A stretch of 64,000 nt of DNA from Mucilaginibacter conchicola (GCF_003432115.1 NZ_QWDC01000002.1:434001-498000); one strand, 5' to 3'. Positions 51,559-59,962 are shown, counted from the first letter of the stretch. A program made the numbers and translations. The notes: generated from the letters alone by a model not told the origin.

Positions 51559-53040
51559 ATGAACAAACAAAACATAACCATGCGTAAAGCCTTTATTTTG
51601 GGCCTTATCGCTACATCAATATCAATCCAGGGTTGTAAGAAAAACTTCCTGGATATAGACCCTGCCCAAAACCAGGCGGCAACTCAGTTCTTCAAAACTG
51701 AGGCCGATGCTACCAAAGCAGTTAATGCTATGTATGCTAACCTGCGCGAGTGGAACAATATTGCATTTGCCCCTATCGCTATAGAAAGCATGGGATCTGA
51801 CGAGGCCGAAAAAGGCAGCAGCGCAAGCGATGCTACTTACATGAACTCGTACCACAACTTTACAGTAAGTGCCGATGAAGGCCAGCTGGGTGGTTTTTGG
51901 AGAGGCCAATATCAGAATATCAACTTCGCTAACCAGATATTAACTAAAGTGCCTGCCATTACTATGGACGAAGCACTGAAAAACCGTTACCTGGCCGAGG
52001 CTAAATTTATCCGTGCTTACTCTTTCTTTAGATTGGTAAGAGCATTTGGCGATGTGCCATTGCGTATTACTCTGCCTAAAGATGAAACCGAGTATAACAT
52101 GCCACGCTCACCAAAAGCAGAAGTTTGGGCACAGATAGAAAAAGACCTTACCGAAGCTGCTACCGTACTGCCGCAAACTTATGCTGCTGCTGATGTAGGC
52201 CACGCTACAAAAGGCGCTGCATTGGCTTTACATGCAAAAGTTGCCATGTACCAGCAAAAATGGGCCGATGTGCTAACCTACACCAACCAGGTAATGGGTT
52301 TAGGCTACTCATTGTTCCCTAATTTTGAGCAGATGTTCCGCACCACAAACAAAAACAATGTCGAATCGATATTTGAGGTGCAGTGTAACATTATCCCTAA
52401 CAACCCCGATGCTTCAAACTCTCAGTACTCACAAGTACAGGGTGTGCGTGGCTCAACCGGTGGTGGCTGGGGCTTTAACGTGCCAACTACTGTATTGGCA
52501 AATGCGTTTGAAACCGGCGACCCTCGCCGCGATGCAACCATCATTTTCCGTGGCGAAACCACACCAGAGGGCGATAAAATTCCTGCTGATGGCGATAACC
52601 CAATGTACAACCAGAAATCATACGTACCATTCAGCCTTTACGTATCAGGTTTTAACGAAGGTGCACAGCAAAATAAAATTGTTTTACGCTACGCGGATGT
52701 ATTGCTGATGAACGCCGAAGCAAACAACGAATTGGGTAACACCTCTGCTGCGCTTGCATCATTAGAAAAAGTACGCGCACGTGCACGCGGCAACAACGCT
52801 GCTATATTGCCACAGGTAACCACAACCGTTCAGGGTACTTTGCGTACAGCAATTTACCACGAGCGCCAGGTTGAGCTGGCAATGGAGTTTGACCGTTATT
52901 TTGACGTTATACGCCAGGGCCGCGGTACCGAGGTATTTGGCTCACGTGGCTGGAAAGCCGGCAAGAACGAAGTTTGGCCGGTTCCGCAAACAGAGATCGA
53001 TATCAGCGGTACTATATTGACACAAAACCCGGGCTATTGA
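51559..53040 (+). CDS. SusD/RagB-type surface glycan-binding lipoprotein
   Basis: A 493-aa outer-surface lipoprotein that captures oligosaccharides for the SusC channel. Lipobox SIQGC near residues 22-26 followed by KKNFLDIDPAQNQAATQFFKTEADATKAVNAMYANLREW, the standard SusD N-terminus; TPR-like helices carry RYLAEAKFIRAYSFFRLVRAFGDVPL; the RagB C-terminal region has VLLMNAEANNELGNTSAALASLEKVRARA and ERQVELAMEFDRYFDVIRQGRG...WPVPQTEID. Start at ATG 51559 or at the internal ATG 51580 (MRKAFILG); both keep the lipobox. A terminator follows at 53092. Confidence 0.95.
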   Translation: MNKQNITMRKAFILGLIATSISIQGCKKNFLDIDPAQNQAATQFFKTEADATKAVNAMYANLREWNNIAFAPIAIESMGSDEAEKGSSASDATYMNSYHNFTVSADEGQLGGFWRGQYQNINFANQILTKVPAITMDEALKNRYLAEAKFIRAYSFFRLVRAFGDVPLRITLPKDETEYNMPRSPKAEVWAQIEKDLTEAATVLPQTYAAADVGHATKGAALALHAKVAMYQQKWADVLTYTNQVMGLGYSLFPNFEQMFRTTNKNNVESIFEVQCNIIPNNPDASNSQYSQVQGVRGSTGGGWGFNVPTTVLANAFETGDPRRDATIIFRGETTPEGDKIPADGDNPMYNQKSYVPFSLYVSGFNEGAQQNKIVLRYADVLLMNAEANNELGNTSAALASLEKVRARARGNNAAILPQVTTTVQGTLRTAIYHERQVELAMEFDRYFDVIRQGRGTEVFGSRGWKAGKNEVWPVPQTEIDISGTILTQNPGY

Positions 53041-53091
53041 TCTGTCTGAAACAAGATCTTACAGGGCCAAGGCCCACATTTGATTGAGTAT

Positions 53092-53129
53092 GAGGTTGCC
53101 CGCTTAATAACGGGCAGCCTCTTTTTTTG
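53092..53129 (+). terminator. Terminator between susD and the glycoside hydrolase gene
   Basis: An 11-bp stem GAGGTTGCCCG / CGGGCAGCCTC (53092-53102 with 53111-53121, one G-U), loop of 8 nt, then TTTTTTT. It would give higher susCD than enzyme expression unless read through. Confidence 0.85.
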
Positions 53130-53155
53130 AACGATATGCTTACTTAATTTACGAT

Positions 53156-54505
53156 ATGAAAAAAATCATACTATCTGCAGCATTAGCCGTGGCAACCCTG
53201 CATGGCATAGCGCAGAAGAAAAACCCATCTGCCGAAAGCATTAAACCGGTTGGTATTATCAAAAACCTGAGCAATAGCGCCTTGCTTGATGTGGTGCAGC
53301 GCCAAACCTTCCGTTACTTTTGGGATTTTGGGCACCCTGTAAGCGGCATGGCCCGCGAGCGCAGCAACCGCTCATTTGATTATGGCGACGAGGTGGTTAC
53401 CACCGGCGGTACAGGCTTTGGCGTTATGGCGCTGATAGCTGCAGACCACCGCAAGTTCATCCCGCATGACCAAGCGGTTGACCGTATGGTGAAGATAGTG
53501 AACTTCCTGTTTAAAGCTAAGGCCTACCACGGCGCGTTCCCGCACTGGATGAACGGCGAAACGGGTGCAACCATCCCGTTTGGCCGCCGCGATGATGGTG
53601 CCGATATCGTAGAAACGGCCTACCTTTTCCAGGGCCTTATTTGTGCCAAACAATACTTTACTGCTGATAATCCTAAAGAGCGCCGCATCCGCGATGTAAT
53701 TACCTGGATGTGGGGCGAACTGGAGTGGGACTGGTTTACCCGCGATGGCCGCGATAACATTTACTGGCACTGGAGCCCTAACTACGGCTGGGCCATGAAC
53801 TTTCCTATCCGCGGCTTTAACGAGTGTTTGATCACTTACATCCTGGCGGCTTCATCAGATAACCACGGCGTTAAGCCCGAAGTTTACAGCCGAGGCTGGG
53901 CGCAAAGCGATTTCTTTAAAAATGGTAAAACCTACTACGGCTACAAACTCCCACTTGGTTTTGCTTATGGTGGCCCGTTATTCTTTTCGCAGTACTCGTT
54001 CCTGGGCTTAAATCCTAAAGGGTTGAAAGACCAGTACGCCGATTACTGGGAGCAGAACCAAAACCATACGCTCATCAATCGCGCATATTGTATCGATAAC
54101 CCCAAGAAATTTAAAGGCTATGGCGAAAACTGCTGGGGGCTGACCGCAAGCGACAACTACGAAGGCTACAATGCCCACGCACCTGATAACGACTTGGGGG
54201 TTATTACACCAACAGCAGCGCTATCGGCATTCCCGTACACGCCGGAATATTCTATGAAAGCCCTGCGCCATTTCTACTATGACCTGGGCGATAAGATCTG
54301 GGGCGAATACGGGTTTACCGATGCCTTCAGCGAATCGCATAACTGGTATGCCAAGTCATACCTGGCGATAGACCAGGGGCCTATCATTGTGATGATTGAG
54401 AACCAGCGCAGCGGCCTGCTTTGGAAACTGTTCATGAGCAGCCCCGATGTGCAGCGCGGCTTAACCAAATTGGGTTTTGAAAGCCCTGCCATCGCAAAAA
54501 AATAA
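53156..54505 (+). CDS. GH144/glycoamylase-type glycoside hydrolase (likely endo-beta-1,2-glucanase)
   Basis: A 449-aa exported enzyme: signal peptide MKKIILSAALAVATLHGIAQ, then an (alpha/alpha)6-barrel of the PF10091 type. Key segments: LLDVVQRQTFRYFWDFGHPVSGMARERS, AAYHGAFPHWMNGETG-like region (KAKAYHGAFPHWMNGETGATIPFGRRDDGADIVETAYLFQGLI), WDWFTRDGRDNIYWHWSPNYGWAMNFPIRGFNECLITYILAASS, and NCWGLTASDNYEGYNAHAPDNDLGVITPTAALSAFPYTPE. Enzymes of this length and layout without accessory domains belong to GH144, whose characterised member from Chitinophaga is an endo-beta-1,2-glucanase. Substrate assignment is by family similarity. It is encoded after susCD, so imported or surface glycans would be beta-1,2-glucans. 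Confidence 0.85.
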   Translation: MKKIILSAALAVATLHGIAQKKNPSAESIKPVGIIKNLSNSALLDVVQRQTFRYFWDFGHPVSGMARERSNRSFDYGDEVVTTGGTGFGVMALIAADHRKFIPHDQAVDRMVKIVNFLFKAKAYHGAFPHWMNGETGATIPFGRRDDGADIVETAYLFQGLICAKQYFTADNPKERRIRDVITWMWGELEWDWFTRDGRDNIYWHWSPNYGWAMNFPIRGFNECLITYILAASSDNHGVKPEVYSRGWAQSDFFKNGKTYYGYKLPLGFAYGGPLFFSQYSFLGLNPKGLKDQYADYWEQNQNHTLINRAYCIDNPKKFKGYGENCWGLTASDNYEGYNAHAPDNDLGVITPTAALSAFPYTPEYSMKALRHFYYDLGDKIWGEYGFTDAFSESHNWYAKSYLAIDQGPIIVMIENQRSGLLWKLFMSSPDVQRGLTKLGFESPAIAKK

Positions 54506-54509
54506 AATC

Positions 54510-54559
54510 TTACAGCGGCATCACATCGTAATAAATTGATGCTGTTGTAAATATTTTTA
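54510..54559 (+). terminator. Terminator after the glycoside hydrolase gene
   Basis: A 14-bp stem TTACAGCGGCATCA / TGATGCTGTTGTAA (54510-54523 with 54537-54550, two G-U pairs) followed by ATATTTTT. Confidence 0.65.
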
Positions 54560-54630
54560 GGGTTATTTAGATATAAAGGCTTTACTTTACGTTCAATATA
54601 CTTTGAACTACCTATTTCAGCTCTATTTAA

Positions 54631-55440
54631 ATGATCATCAAAAATTTTAGAATATTGGCAATGCTGGGTATTATTTACCTGGCATTTCCTTTTTATACGC
54701 AGGCACAAATAAAGCAAGACCTTTCTGCCTTTGACAGAGGCACTTACGCTTACAAAGCCGATACACTGCCATACCGCATCCTTTTCCCCCGCCATTTTGA
54801 CCCTAAGCAAAAATACCCGTTACTGATAATGCTGCACGGTGCAGGCGAACGCGGTAACGATAACAATGCGCAACTGGCTTACGGTACAGAGATGTTACTG
54901 AACGATACTATCCGCGATAAATACCCGGCCATTGTGGTTTTGCCGCAATGCCCTAAAGATGGCTACTGGAGCAATGTAGATATCCAGAAAGATGATAAAG
55001 GCAAACGCAGCTACCATTTCCAGGAAGGCGGCGAACCTACACCGGCCATGCATGCCCTGCTGGGTTTGGTTGAGCAATTTTTAGATAAACCTTACGTGAA
55101 CAAGAAACGTGTTTACGTTGGCGGCCTGTCAATGGGTGGCATGGGTACACTTGAATTACTGAGGCGCAAACCAAAAGTATTTGCCGCAGCCTTCGCGATA
55201 GCCGGTGGCGACAACTCAAACAACGTAGAGAAATACGCCCGCCGCGTGCCGCTATGGATCTTCCACGGCGCTAAGGACAGCATTGTATCGCTTGACCATG
55301 CCGAGGTGGTAGTAGCCGCACTAAGGAATACCGGTGCTGATCCAAAATTCACCATTTACCCAACACTGGGCCACAACTGCTGGAACAAAGCCTTCAGCGA
55401 GCCCGATCTGATACCATGGCTGTTCTCAAACAGTAAATAA
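54631..55440 (+). CDS. Exported alpha/beta hydrolase (esterase/prolyl-oligopeptidase-like)
   Basis: A 269-aa hydrolase with an N-terminal signal (FRILAMLGIIYLAFPFYTQAQ). The oxyanion-hole stretch is LLIMLHGAGERGNDNNAQLAYG; the nucleophile elbow VYVGGLSMGGMGTLELL contains the Ser; the acid is in WIFHGAKDSIVSLDHAEVV and the His in LGHNCWNKAF. This is a complete Ser-Asp-His triad of the phospholipase/carboxylesterase (DLH/PHB depolymerase-like) kind. Such enzymes often accompany glycan loci and may remove acyl decorations such as acetyl or succinyl groups. It is the last gene of the locus, with a terminator after it. Confidence 0.88.
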   Translation: MIIKNFRILAMLGIIYLAFPFYTQAQIKQDLSAFDRGTYAYKADTLPYRILFPRHFDPKQKYPLLIMLHGAGERGNDNNAQLAYGTEMLLNDTIRDKYPAIVVLPQCPKDGYWSNVDIQKDDKGKRSYHFQEGGEPTPAMHALLGLVEQFLDKPYVNKKRVYVGGLSMGGMGTLELLRRKPKVFAAAFAIAGGDNSNNVEKYARRVPLWIFHGAKDSIVSLDHAEVVVAALRNTGADPKFTIYPTLGHNCWNKAFSEPDLIPWLFSNSK

Positions 55441-55444
55441 ATAC

Positions 55445-55477
55445 AAAAAGGCGACCCGTTAACGGTCGCCTTTTTGT
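55445..55477. terminator. Terminator at the end of the glycan locus
   Basis: A perfect 12-bp stem AAAAAGGCGACC / GGTCGCCTTTTT (55445-55456 with 55464-55475), loop of 7 nt. Usable from both strands; it also follows the convergent lipoprotein gene. Confidence 0.85.
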
Positions 55478-55520
55478 TTGTGCCGGTTATTCACGTTCGC
55501 GCCATGAATAGCGCGAACAC

Positions 55521-56063
55521 TTATTTGCCTGTAGCGCTTAATTTGCCCGAGAATTTACCGTTTTCAACAAAGGCTTCCTGACCGGAATTATTATAGGCAA
55601 TAATGTAGAAAGTACCTTCAACTTCGGTAGAGGTTAATTTGGTGATGTTTACTTCGCCGCCACCAATAGCACCCCTTGGGCCATCTTCGCCGGTGCTGTA
55701 GTTTAATGCAGCATCGCCTGCCTTGTTAAAATCTTTGCTGATGATGGCCGCGCTGCCAACGTTGGTATTGTTGTTTGGATCTAACGAGTATTTACCAATG
55801 CCATTGATGTTGTACAATGCAATAGTAATTTGTTCGCTGGTGCTTTGTTTAACGGCCGTCATGGTGAAGATGCCGTTGAGGTTGGCCAAAACGGCTGTGC
55901 TGGCTTTAAACTCGCCTTTGCTACCGCCATCAAACCCGTAGTTACCTGCAGTAACCGTGGCAGCCGCTGTGCCGTTATCTACACCCGATTTGTCTTTTTT
56001 ACATGAGATAGCCGATACGGCAATTAGCATAGTGATAAATAATGCCCCTTTGATCTTTTTCAT
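55521..56063 (-). CDS. Small exported lipoprotein, 180 aa
   Basis: Signal peptide with lipobox SAISC at C21 followed by KKDKSGVDNG. The body is a beta-rich domain (KGEFKASTAVLANLNGIFTMTAVKQ, ITIALYNINGIGKYSL, GEVNITKLTSTEVEGTFYIIAYN) of the DUF6252-like kind, comparable with the N-terminal domain of the lipoprotein at 3157 (the pattern A-x-L...I-T-x2...V-x-G-x-F near the C-terminus is shared). Function unknown. An ATTACGT-N6-ACGTAAT dyad lies upstream. Confidence 0.82.
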   Translation of the reverse strand: MKKIKGALFITMLIAVSAISCKKDKSGVDNGTAAATVTAGNYGFDGGSKGEFKASTAVLANLNGIFTMTAVKQSTSEQITIALYNINGIGKYSLDPNNNTNVGSAAIISKDFNKAGDAALNYSTGEDGPRGAIGGGEVNITKLTSTEVEGTFYIIAYNNSGQEAFVENGKFSGKLSATGK

Positions 56064-56148
56064 TGCTTTAATTGTTTAGTGTTGTTTATTGATAACAAAA
56101 TTGCGGTTATCAGTAACGCACAACAATCGCGTTGAAAGGGCATATTTA

Positions 56149-56168
56149 ATTACGTGTTAGTACGTAAT
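56149..56168. promoter_or_regulatory. ATTACGT-N6-ACGTAAT dyad
   Basis: A perfect 7-bp inverted repeat with a 6-bp spacer, 86 bp upstream of the lipoprotein start at 56063 and 13 bp from the stop of the response regulator. An operator is plausible. Confidence 0.4.
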
Positions 56169-56180
56169 ACAAATGTAGTA

Positions 56181-56816
56181 TCAGATTATCTTGCGCTCGT
56201 AGGCGTACTTAAGCAGCCCTACCACGGTTTGGGTATTGGTTTTACGAAGGATGTTTTTGCGGTGGGTTTCTACCGTACGCTCGCTGATAAAGAGCAGATC
56301 TGCTATTTGCTTGTTACCAAAATCCTGCTCTATCATCCTGATGATCTCTATCTCACGGTCGGTAAGTCTCGACGACTCACTTTCCTGCCCTCTCTTGAAA
56401 GATTTCATGAGCTGCAAGGTAATCTCGGGCGCAAAGTAGTTTTGCCCCTCAGCAACCTTATTTAAGGCTTCTATCAGTTCCTGCTTCCCGGTATTCTTAA
56501 GGATATAACCCGATATGCCTGCATCAATCATCTCTGCCACTACCTGCGCCTCGCCAAACATAGATAAGGCAATGATCTTTATATGCGGAAATTTCTTGTG
56601 TACAACGCGGGTCAATTCAATGCCGCTCATCTCGGGCATGCTTACATCGGTGAGCAAAATATCTACAGCTGTTTCGGTAAGGATATCCAAAGCCTGATGG
56701 GCGCTGTTACAATCGCCAACAATTTCAAAACCGGGTATGGTGTTGATGATCAATCGCAGGCCATCTATCACCATTTGGTGATCGTCTACAATAAAAATAC
56801 GTTTCAGGTTTTCCAT
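56181..56816 (-). CDS. NarL/FixJ family response regulator
   Basis: A 211-aa two-component regulator. The receiver domain (about 1-122) has acidic D11/D12 in VDDHQMVIDG, phospho-acceptor D57 in LLTDVSMPEMSG, the Ser/Thr in IALSMFGE, and K in ILKNTGKQEL. The LuxR-type HTH (about 145-208) reads LTDREIEIIRMIEQDFGNKQIADLLFISERTVETHRKNILRKTN. It lies 4 bp downstream of its histidine kinase gene and is surely cotranscribed. Targets are unknown. Confidence 0.95.
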   Translation of the reverse strand: MENLKRIFIVDDHQMVIDGLRLIINTIPGFEIVGDCNSAHQALDILTETAVDILLTDVSMPEMSGIELTRVVHKKFPHIKIIALSMFGEAQVVAEMIDAGISGYILKNTGKQELIEALNKVAEGQNYFAPEITLQLMKSFKRGQESESSRLTDREIEIIRMIEQDFGNKQIADLLFISERTVETHRKNILRKTNTQTVVGLLKYAYERKII

Positions 56817-56820
56817 GTGA

Positions 56821-57645
56821 TCAAAGTATAGGTATTAAAATAGCCACTAAGGTACCTTTTCCCGGCGACGATGAAATATCAACCGTTCCTTTCAAATAGG
56901 TTACCCGGGTAACAATATTTTTCAGGCCGATGCCTTCAAACTGCTCTTTTTCTGCGGTGCTAAAGCCCCTGCCATTATCCTCAATAGTTATTGATACTTC
57001 CCCCTCGTCCCTCATTAGCTGTATATCCAACGATGATGCATTGGCATGCTTAAGTACATTGTTCACCGTCTCCTGTATCACGCGGTAAAGTACCAATTCA
57101 ACATTGTTCTGCAGGCGGTTCTCCAACCCTGAGACCTCTAATGATACCTTCAGCCTGTCAGAACTTATCTTGTTCACAAAATCGCGCAGGGCAAACGCCA
57201 GTCCGGCCTTAAGCAACACATCGGGCATCATCTGGTGAGCAATGGTGCGCACCTCGCGGCAGCTCTCATCAACCATGGCCATGGCCTTATCGGCCAGTTC
57301 GCTGTTTTCGGGGTCGGTTAGTTTCAGTCGTTCAAAAAGCGTATCCAGGTTCATGCGAGTGGCAGATAATAGCTGGCCAACACCATCATGCAGGTCGCCG
57401 GCAATGCGCTGGCGTTCGCGCTCATCGGCAGTAATAATACCCTTTGCGTTCTGGCTTTGCTGCTTAATGATCTGCGCTTGCAAACCGGTTGTATATTTTA
57501 ACCGCTTTAGGTTATGTGCCTGGTAACTAACAATAAATATAGCAGAAATTAATATGAGAAAACCAACCAACAACAAAATGGAAGGGTTACGGATATCGAA
57601 AAATTCATCGGCCTGGCAAATAAGTGCAATACTTGTAAAGGTCAT
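56821..57645 (-). CDS. NarX-type sensor histidine kinase without a sensor domain
   Basis: A 274-aa HisKA_3 histidine kinase. Only about 20 residues precede the single membrane helix (PSILLLVGFLILISAIFIVSYQ, about 21-42). A short coiled coil leads to the phosphorylation site H86 in ERERQRIAGDLHDGVGQLL, and the HATPase domain (about 175-272) holds the N-box YRVIQETVNNVLKHANAS, the G1 EDNGRGFS and the G2 GIGLKNIVTRV. Having no periplasmic or PAS input, it probably senses membrane state or is driven by a partner protein. It pairs with the response regulator downstream. Confidence 0.92.
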   Translation of the reverse strand: MTFTSIALICQADEFFDIRNPSILLLVGFLILISAIFIVSYQAHNLKRLKYTTGLQAQIIKQQSQNAKGIITADERERQRIAGDLHDGVGQLLSATRMNLDTLFERLKLTDPENSELADKAMAMVDESCREVRTIAHQMMPDVLLKAGLAFALRDFVNKISSDRLKVSLEVSGLENRLQNNVELVLYRVIQETVNNVLKHANASSLDIQLMRDEGEVSITIEDNGRGFSTAEKEQFEGIGLKNIVTRVTYLKGTVDISSSPGKGTLVAILIPIL

Positions 57646-58070
57646 GTTTGGGCGCCTTATGAAAATCCGGTTAAGGCTGTATAAAAATACGGGGACATGC
57701 CGGTGATGTATATACCGTGAACAGGGTATTTATAGGGCGAAGTATCATCTCGCAAAAGGGTAGCTCCTACGGAGCAAAAAAATGCCAATCGAACTTTCTA
57801 CAAAGCGGCAGCCCCTACGGGGCACAGATATTTGGAACAAGGTCTATAAACGCGGTAATGTTGACCATCATCGCAAAAAGTAGCTCTTACAGAGCAAAGG
57901 CATAATGATGGAACTTTTCTACAAAGCGGTAGCCCCTACGGGGCACAAAAAAGTTTGAGCAATGTATGAGCTAAAATTGAATAGTAAAGGCAATGTCCCG
58001 TAGGGGCTACCGCTTTGTAGATGATAAGCAAAGAGGGGTTATGCTCCGTAGGAGCTACTCTCTCCGTAAA
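57646..58070. other. Repeat-filled spacer between histidine kinase and acidic-protein genes
   Basis: A 425-bp spacer with no gene. About 57755-58061 is filled by palindromic units around GTAGCTCCTACGGAGC and GTAGCCCCTACGGGGC; the first 110 bp contain the promoter of the histidine kinase gene. Confidence 0.7.
57755..58061. repeat. Array of GTAGCTCC(T)ACGGAGC-type palindromes
   Basis: Units TAGCTCCTACGGAGCA (57761), AGCCCCTACGGGGCAC (two copies, near 57810 and 57930), TAGCTCTTACAGAGCA (near 57881), and inverted GTAGGGGCTACCGCTTTGTA and GCTCCGTAGGAGCTAC at the right. CTACAAAGCGG precedes the CCCC-type unit each time and occurs inverted at the right end, so the array is itself symmetric. Each unit can form a hairpin. 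Confidence 0.85.
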
Positions 58071-58343
58071 TTAAAAAATATCTTCCTTATCTAATGTCGT
58101 GTCTGATTTGCCATCGTCATTAGTGATATGGTTATCGGCATTTAAGGCTGTATCCGGTTCGCTTTCGCTCAGGTCAGATTCAATGGCACCTGTATCGGCC
58201 ACAGCGCCATCTTTATTGGTCACATGGTCGGCCTCATCGGCGTTGGTGATCACTTCCTGCTCTGCCTGGTTTACTTTTGGGTCGGTTTTTGGGTCTTCCT
58301 GCGGAGAGTTGTTGCCGGGCGTAGGGTTATTGGGTGTGTTCAT
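58071..58343 (-). CDS. Acidic, disordered protein, 90 aa
   Basis: A highly acidic protein rich in Asp, Glu, Asn, Thr and Pro, with no hydrophobic core and two similar segments (NADEADHVTNKDGA and NADNHITNDDGK). It is predicted to be disordered. No signal peptide and no known family. The terminal codons lie at the edge of the repeat array. The composition argues for a real, low-complexity protein conserved in close relatives, but evidence is limited to the open frame. Confidence 0.55.
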   Translation of the reverse strand: MNTPNNPTPGNNSPQEDPKTDPKVNQAEQEVITNADEADHVTNKDGAVADTGAIESDLSESEPDTALNADNHITNDDGKSDTTLDKEDIF

Positions 58344-58403
58344 AAGCGATGCGTTTTATGAACAACAAGAGGTTGGTGAGGATGTTTTGAAACAGTTTCG
58401 ATT

Positions 58404-58455
58404 CCCTCCTTGGGGAGGGGTGCGGCAGACCAGGCGCAAATGCAGGGAGGGAATT
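58404..58455. repeat. CCTCCTTGGGGAGG-type palindromic repeat
   Basis: TTCCCTCCTTGGGGAGGGGTG followed by GCGGCAGACCAGGCGCAAAT and the inverted GGGAGGGAATTA; a member of the GC-rich hairpin group seen at 664-800. Confidence 0.6.
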
Positions 58456-58471
58456 ACCTTTTACGGCACAA

Positions 58472-58498
58472 AAAAAGCCGGGCTTAACAGTCCGGCTT
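58472..58498 (-). terminator. Terminator after the TPR gene
   Basis: On the minus strand a 7-bp stem AAGCCGG / CCGGCTT (58498-58492 with 58481-58475) is followed by TTTTT. It is about 60 bp past the stop at 58559. Confidence 0.75.
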
Positions 58499-58558
58499 CA
58501 TTCGATCGAGTATAATTGGTTATTGGTTTCCTGATCTCTAACCTCTGCTCTCTGATCA

Positions 58559-59962
58559 CTATCGCGTATAGCGATTAATAATATCAATGATCACCTTGTT
58601 TTCCTGCAACTGCGGCAGGTAATCGAACAAAATGTAACGTTTCTCCGGATCGGCGGCCAGGGCCATCTCCAGTTGGTTAAGCGCTTCGTTGTACTCGCCT
58701 TTGGCAAACAGGTAGGCTACCATACGGTAGTAAAGCTCTGCTGCGTCGGGGTTGTTTTTGATAGCTTCTGAGATCACCTCAATGGCATCCAACAAACGCT
58801 CCTGCTCGTACATGATAGATGAATAATCCAGCCATGCATCCACATCAAGCGGGTTCAGTTCAACCACTTTTTCGTAGGCATGCTCGGCCTCTACAAGATG
58901 GCCCAGTTTGTACTCGGCATCGGCAATGGCAAACCAGTAGTCGGCATTGGCAATATCCAGGTCCAGCGCTTTTTTGTAGAAGTGCAGGGCCTCAAAGTAA
59001 CGTTCTTCAAAATCGAGCGTAACACCAATACCAAACCATGCATCGGCCAGTTTAGCATCCATCTTAACCGATTTTTTGTAGAACGAGCGCGCCTCGTCCA
59101 TCTGCTCCAGTTTCTCGTAGCATTCGCCAATAGCGCAATAGGTATCGGCATTAGGCTGCTCGTACTCAAAGGTCTGGCGGTAAACTTCTATCGCCTCAGC
59201 ATATTTCTCCAGGTTAACCAAAGCGTTACCCTTGTTAAAATAGGCAGATGCAAAGCTGTCTTTTATCAGGATAGCATAATCATAAGCATCTATAGCTTTT
59301 TCAAACAAGCTAAGCTTGGTGAACGCGTTGCCCAGGTTATACCATGCCGCATAGCTATACGGTTCATTATCGATGTATTGCTGATAAAACTGCACGCTTT
59401 CTTCCTGGTTGTCCATTACATCGTAACAGAAAGCCAGTTCGTAAAGCGCATCCTGGTTTTCCATATTCTGCTTAAGGCAAAGCTTAAGATAGGTAATGGC
59501 AGTATCATAGTCGCCCATGTTTTGGTGAACGTAGGCCATGTGCAGTAATATCTCGTCTGTTTCCTCGGCCAGATCAAGCGCCTTCTCATAGTTCTCCAGC
59601 GCCTCGGCATTCCGTTCCATACTCTCATAAAGGTTACCCCTTATAATGTAGATGTCGGCATCGCTGGCCTCAAGCATAGCGGCTTTATCCAATGCGGCAA
59701 ATGCCTCATCAGGGCGGTTCATCACCACTAAAAGCTGGGCTTGTTTTACCAGAAATACAGTAGCAAACGGGTGCTGGTTGCGGGCATACTCTGATACCTG
59801 CAGCGCCTTGGCGGGGTCGTTTTTCTCTATGTAGTAGTCGATAATGTTCTCAAATGCCTGGGCATCAAAAAAGTACTGATCATGATTTCGAATCATCTCT
59901 TCGTACCGCTCCACAGAAAACTTTGGGTCTTCGGTGAAACCAAATTCAAATTCTTCTTCCAT
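58559..59962 (-). CDS. Tetratricopeptide-repeat protein, 467 aa
   Basis: Most of the protein consists of about ten to eleven TPR units of 34 residues (for example AEALENYEKALDLAEETDEILLHMAYVHQNMGDYDTAI, EKAIDAYDYAILIKDSFASAYFNKGNALVNLEKYAEAIEVY, FEALHFYKKALDLDIANADYWFAIADAEYKLGHLVEAEHAYEKVVELNPLDVDAWLDYS). There is no signal peptide, so it is probably cytoplasmic and serves as a protein-binding scaffold. The N-terminus MEEEFEFGFTEDPKFSVERYEEMIRNHDQYFFDAQAFENIIDYYIEKND is conserved-looking. Partner unknown. Divergent from the aldehyde dehydrogenase gene. Confidence 0.9.
   Translation of the reverse strand: MEEEFEFGFTEDPKFSVERYEEMIRNHDQYFFDAQAFENIIDYYIEKNDPAKALQVSEYARNQHPFATVFLVKQAQLLVVMNRPDEAFAALDKAAMLEASDADIYIIRGNLYESMERNAEALENYEKALDLAEETDEILLHMAYVHQNMGDYDTAITYLKLCLKQNMENQDALYELAFCYDVMDNQEESVQFYQQYIDNEPYSYAAWYNLGNAFTKLSLFEKAIDAYDYAILIKDSFASAYFNKGNALVNLEKYAEAIEVYRQTFEYEQPNADTYCAIGECYEKLEQMDEARSFYKKSVKMDAKLADAWFGIGVTLDFEERYFEALHFYKKALDLDIANADYWFAIADAEYKLGHLVEAEHAYEKVVELNPLDVDAWLDYSSIMYEQERLLDAIEVISEAIKNNPDAAELYYRMVAYLFAKGEYNEALNQLEMALAADPEKRYILFDYLPQLQENKVIIDIINRYTR

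Noticed and set aside
57755..58061. Possible CRISPR array
   Set aside because: Units are palindromic, irregularly spaced and inverted relative to each other, there are no unique spacers of constant length, and there are no cas genes.
58071..58343. Dismissal of the acidic 90-aa ORF as noise
   Set aside because: Kept as a low-confidence gene: the frame is closed properly, avoids the repeat array except at its edge, and has internal similarity that fits a disordered protein.
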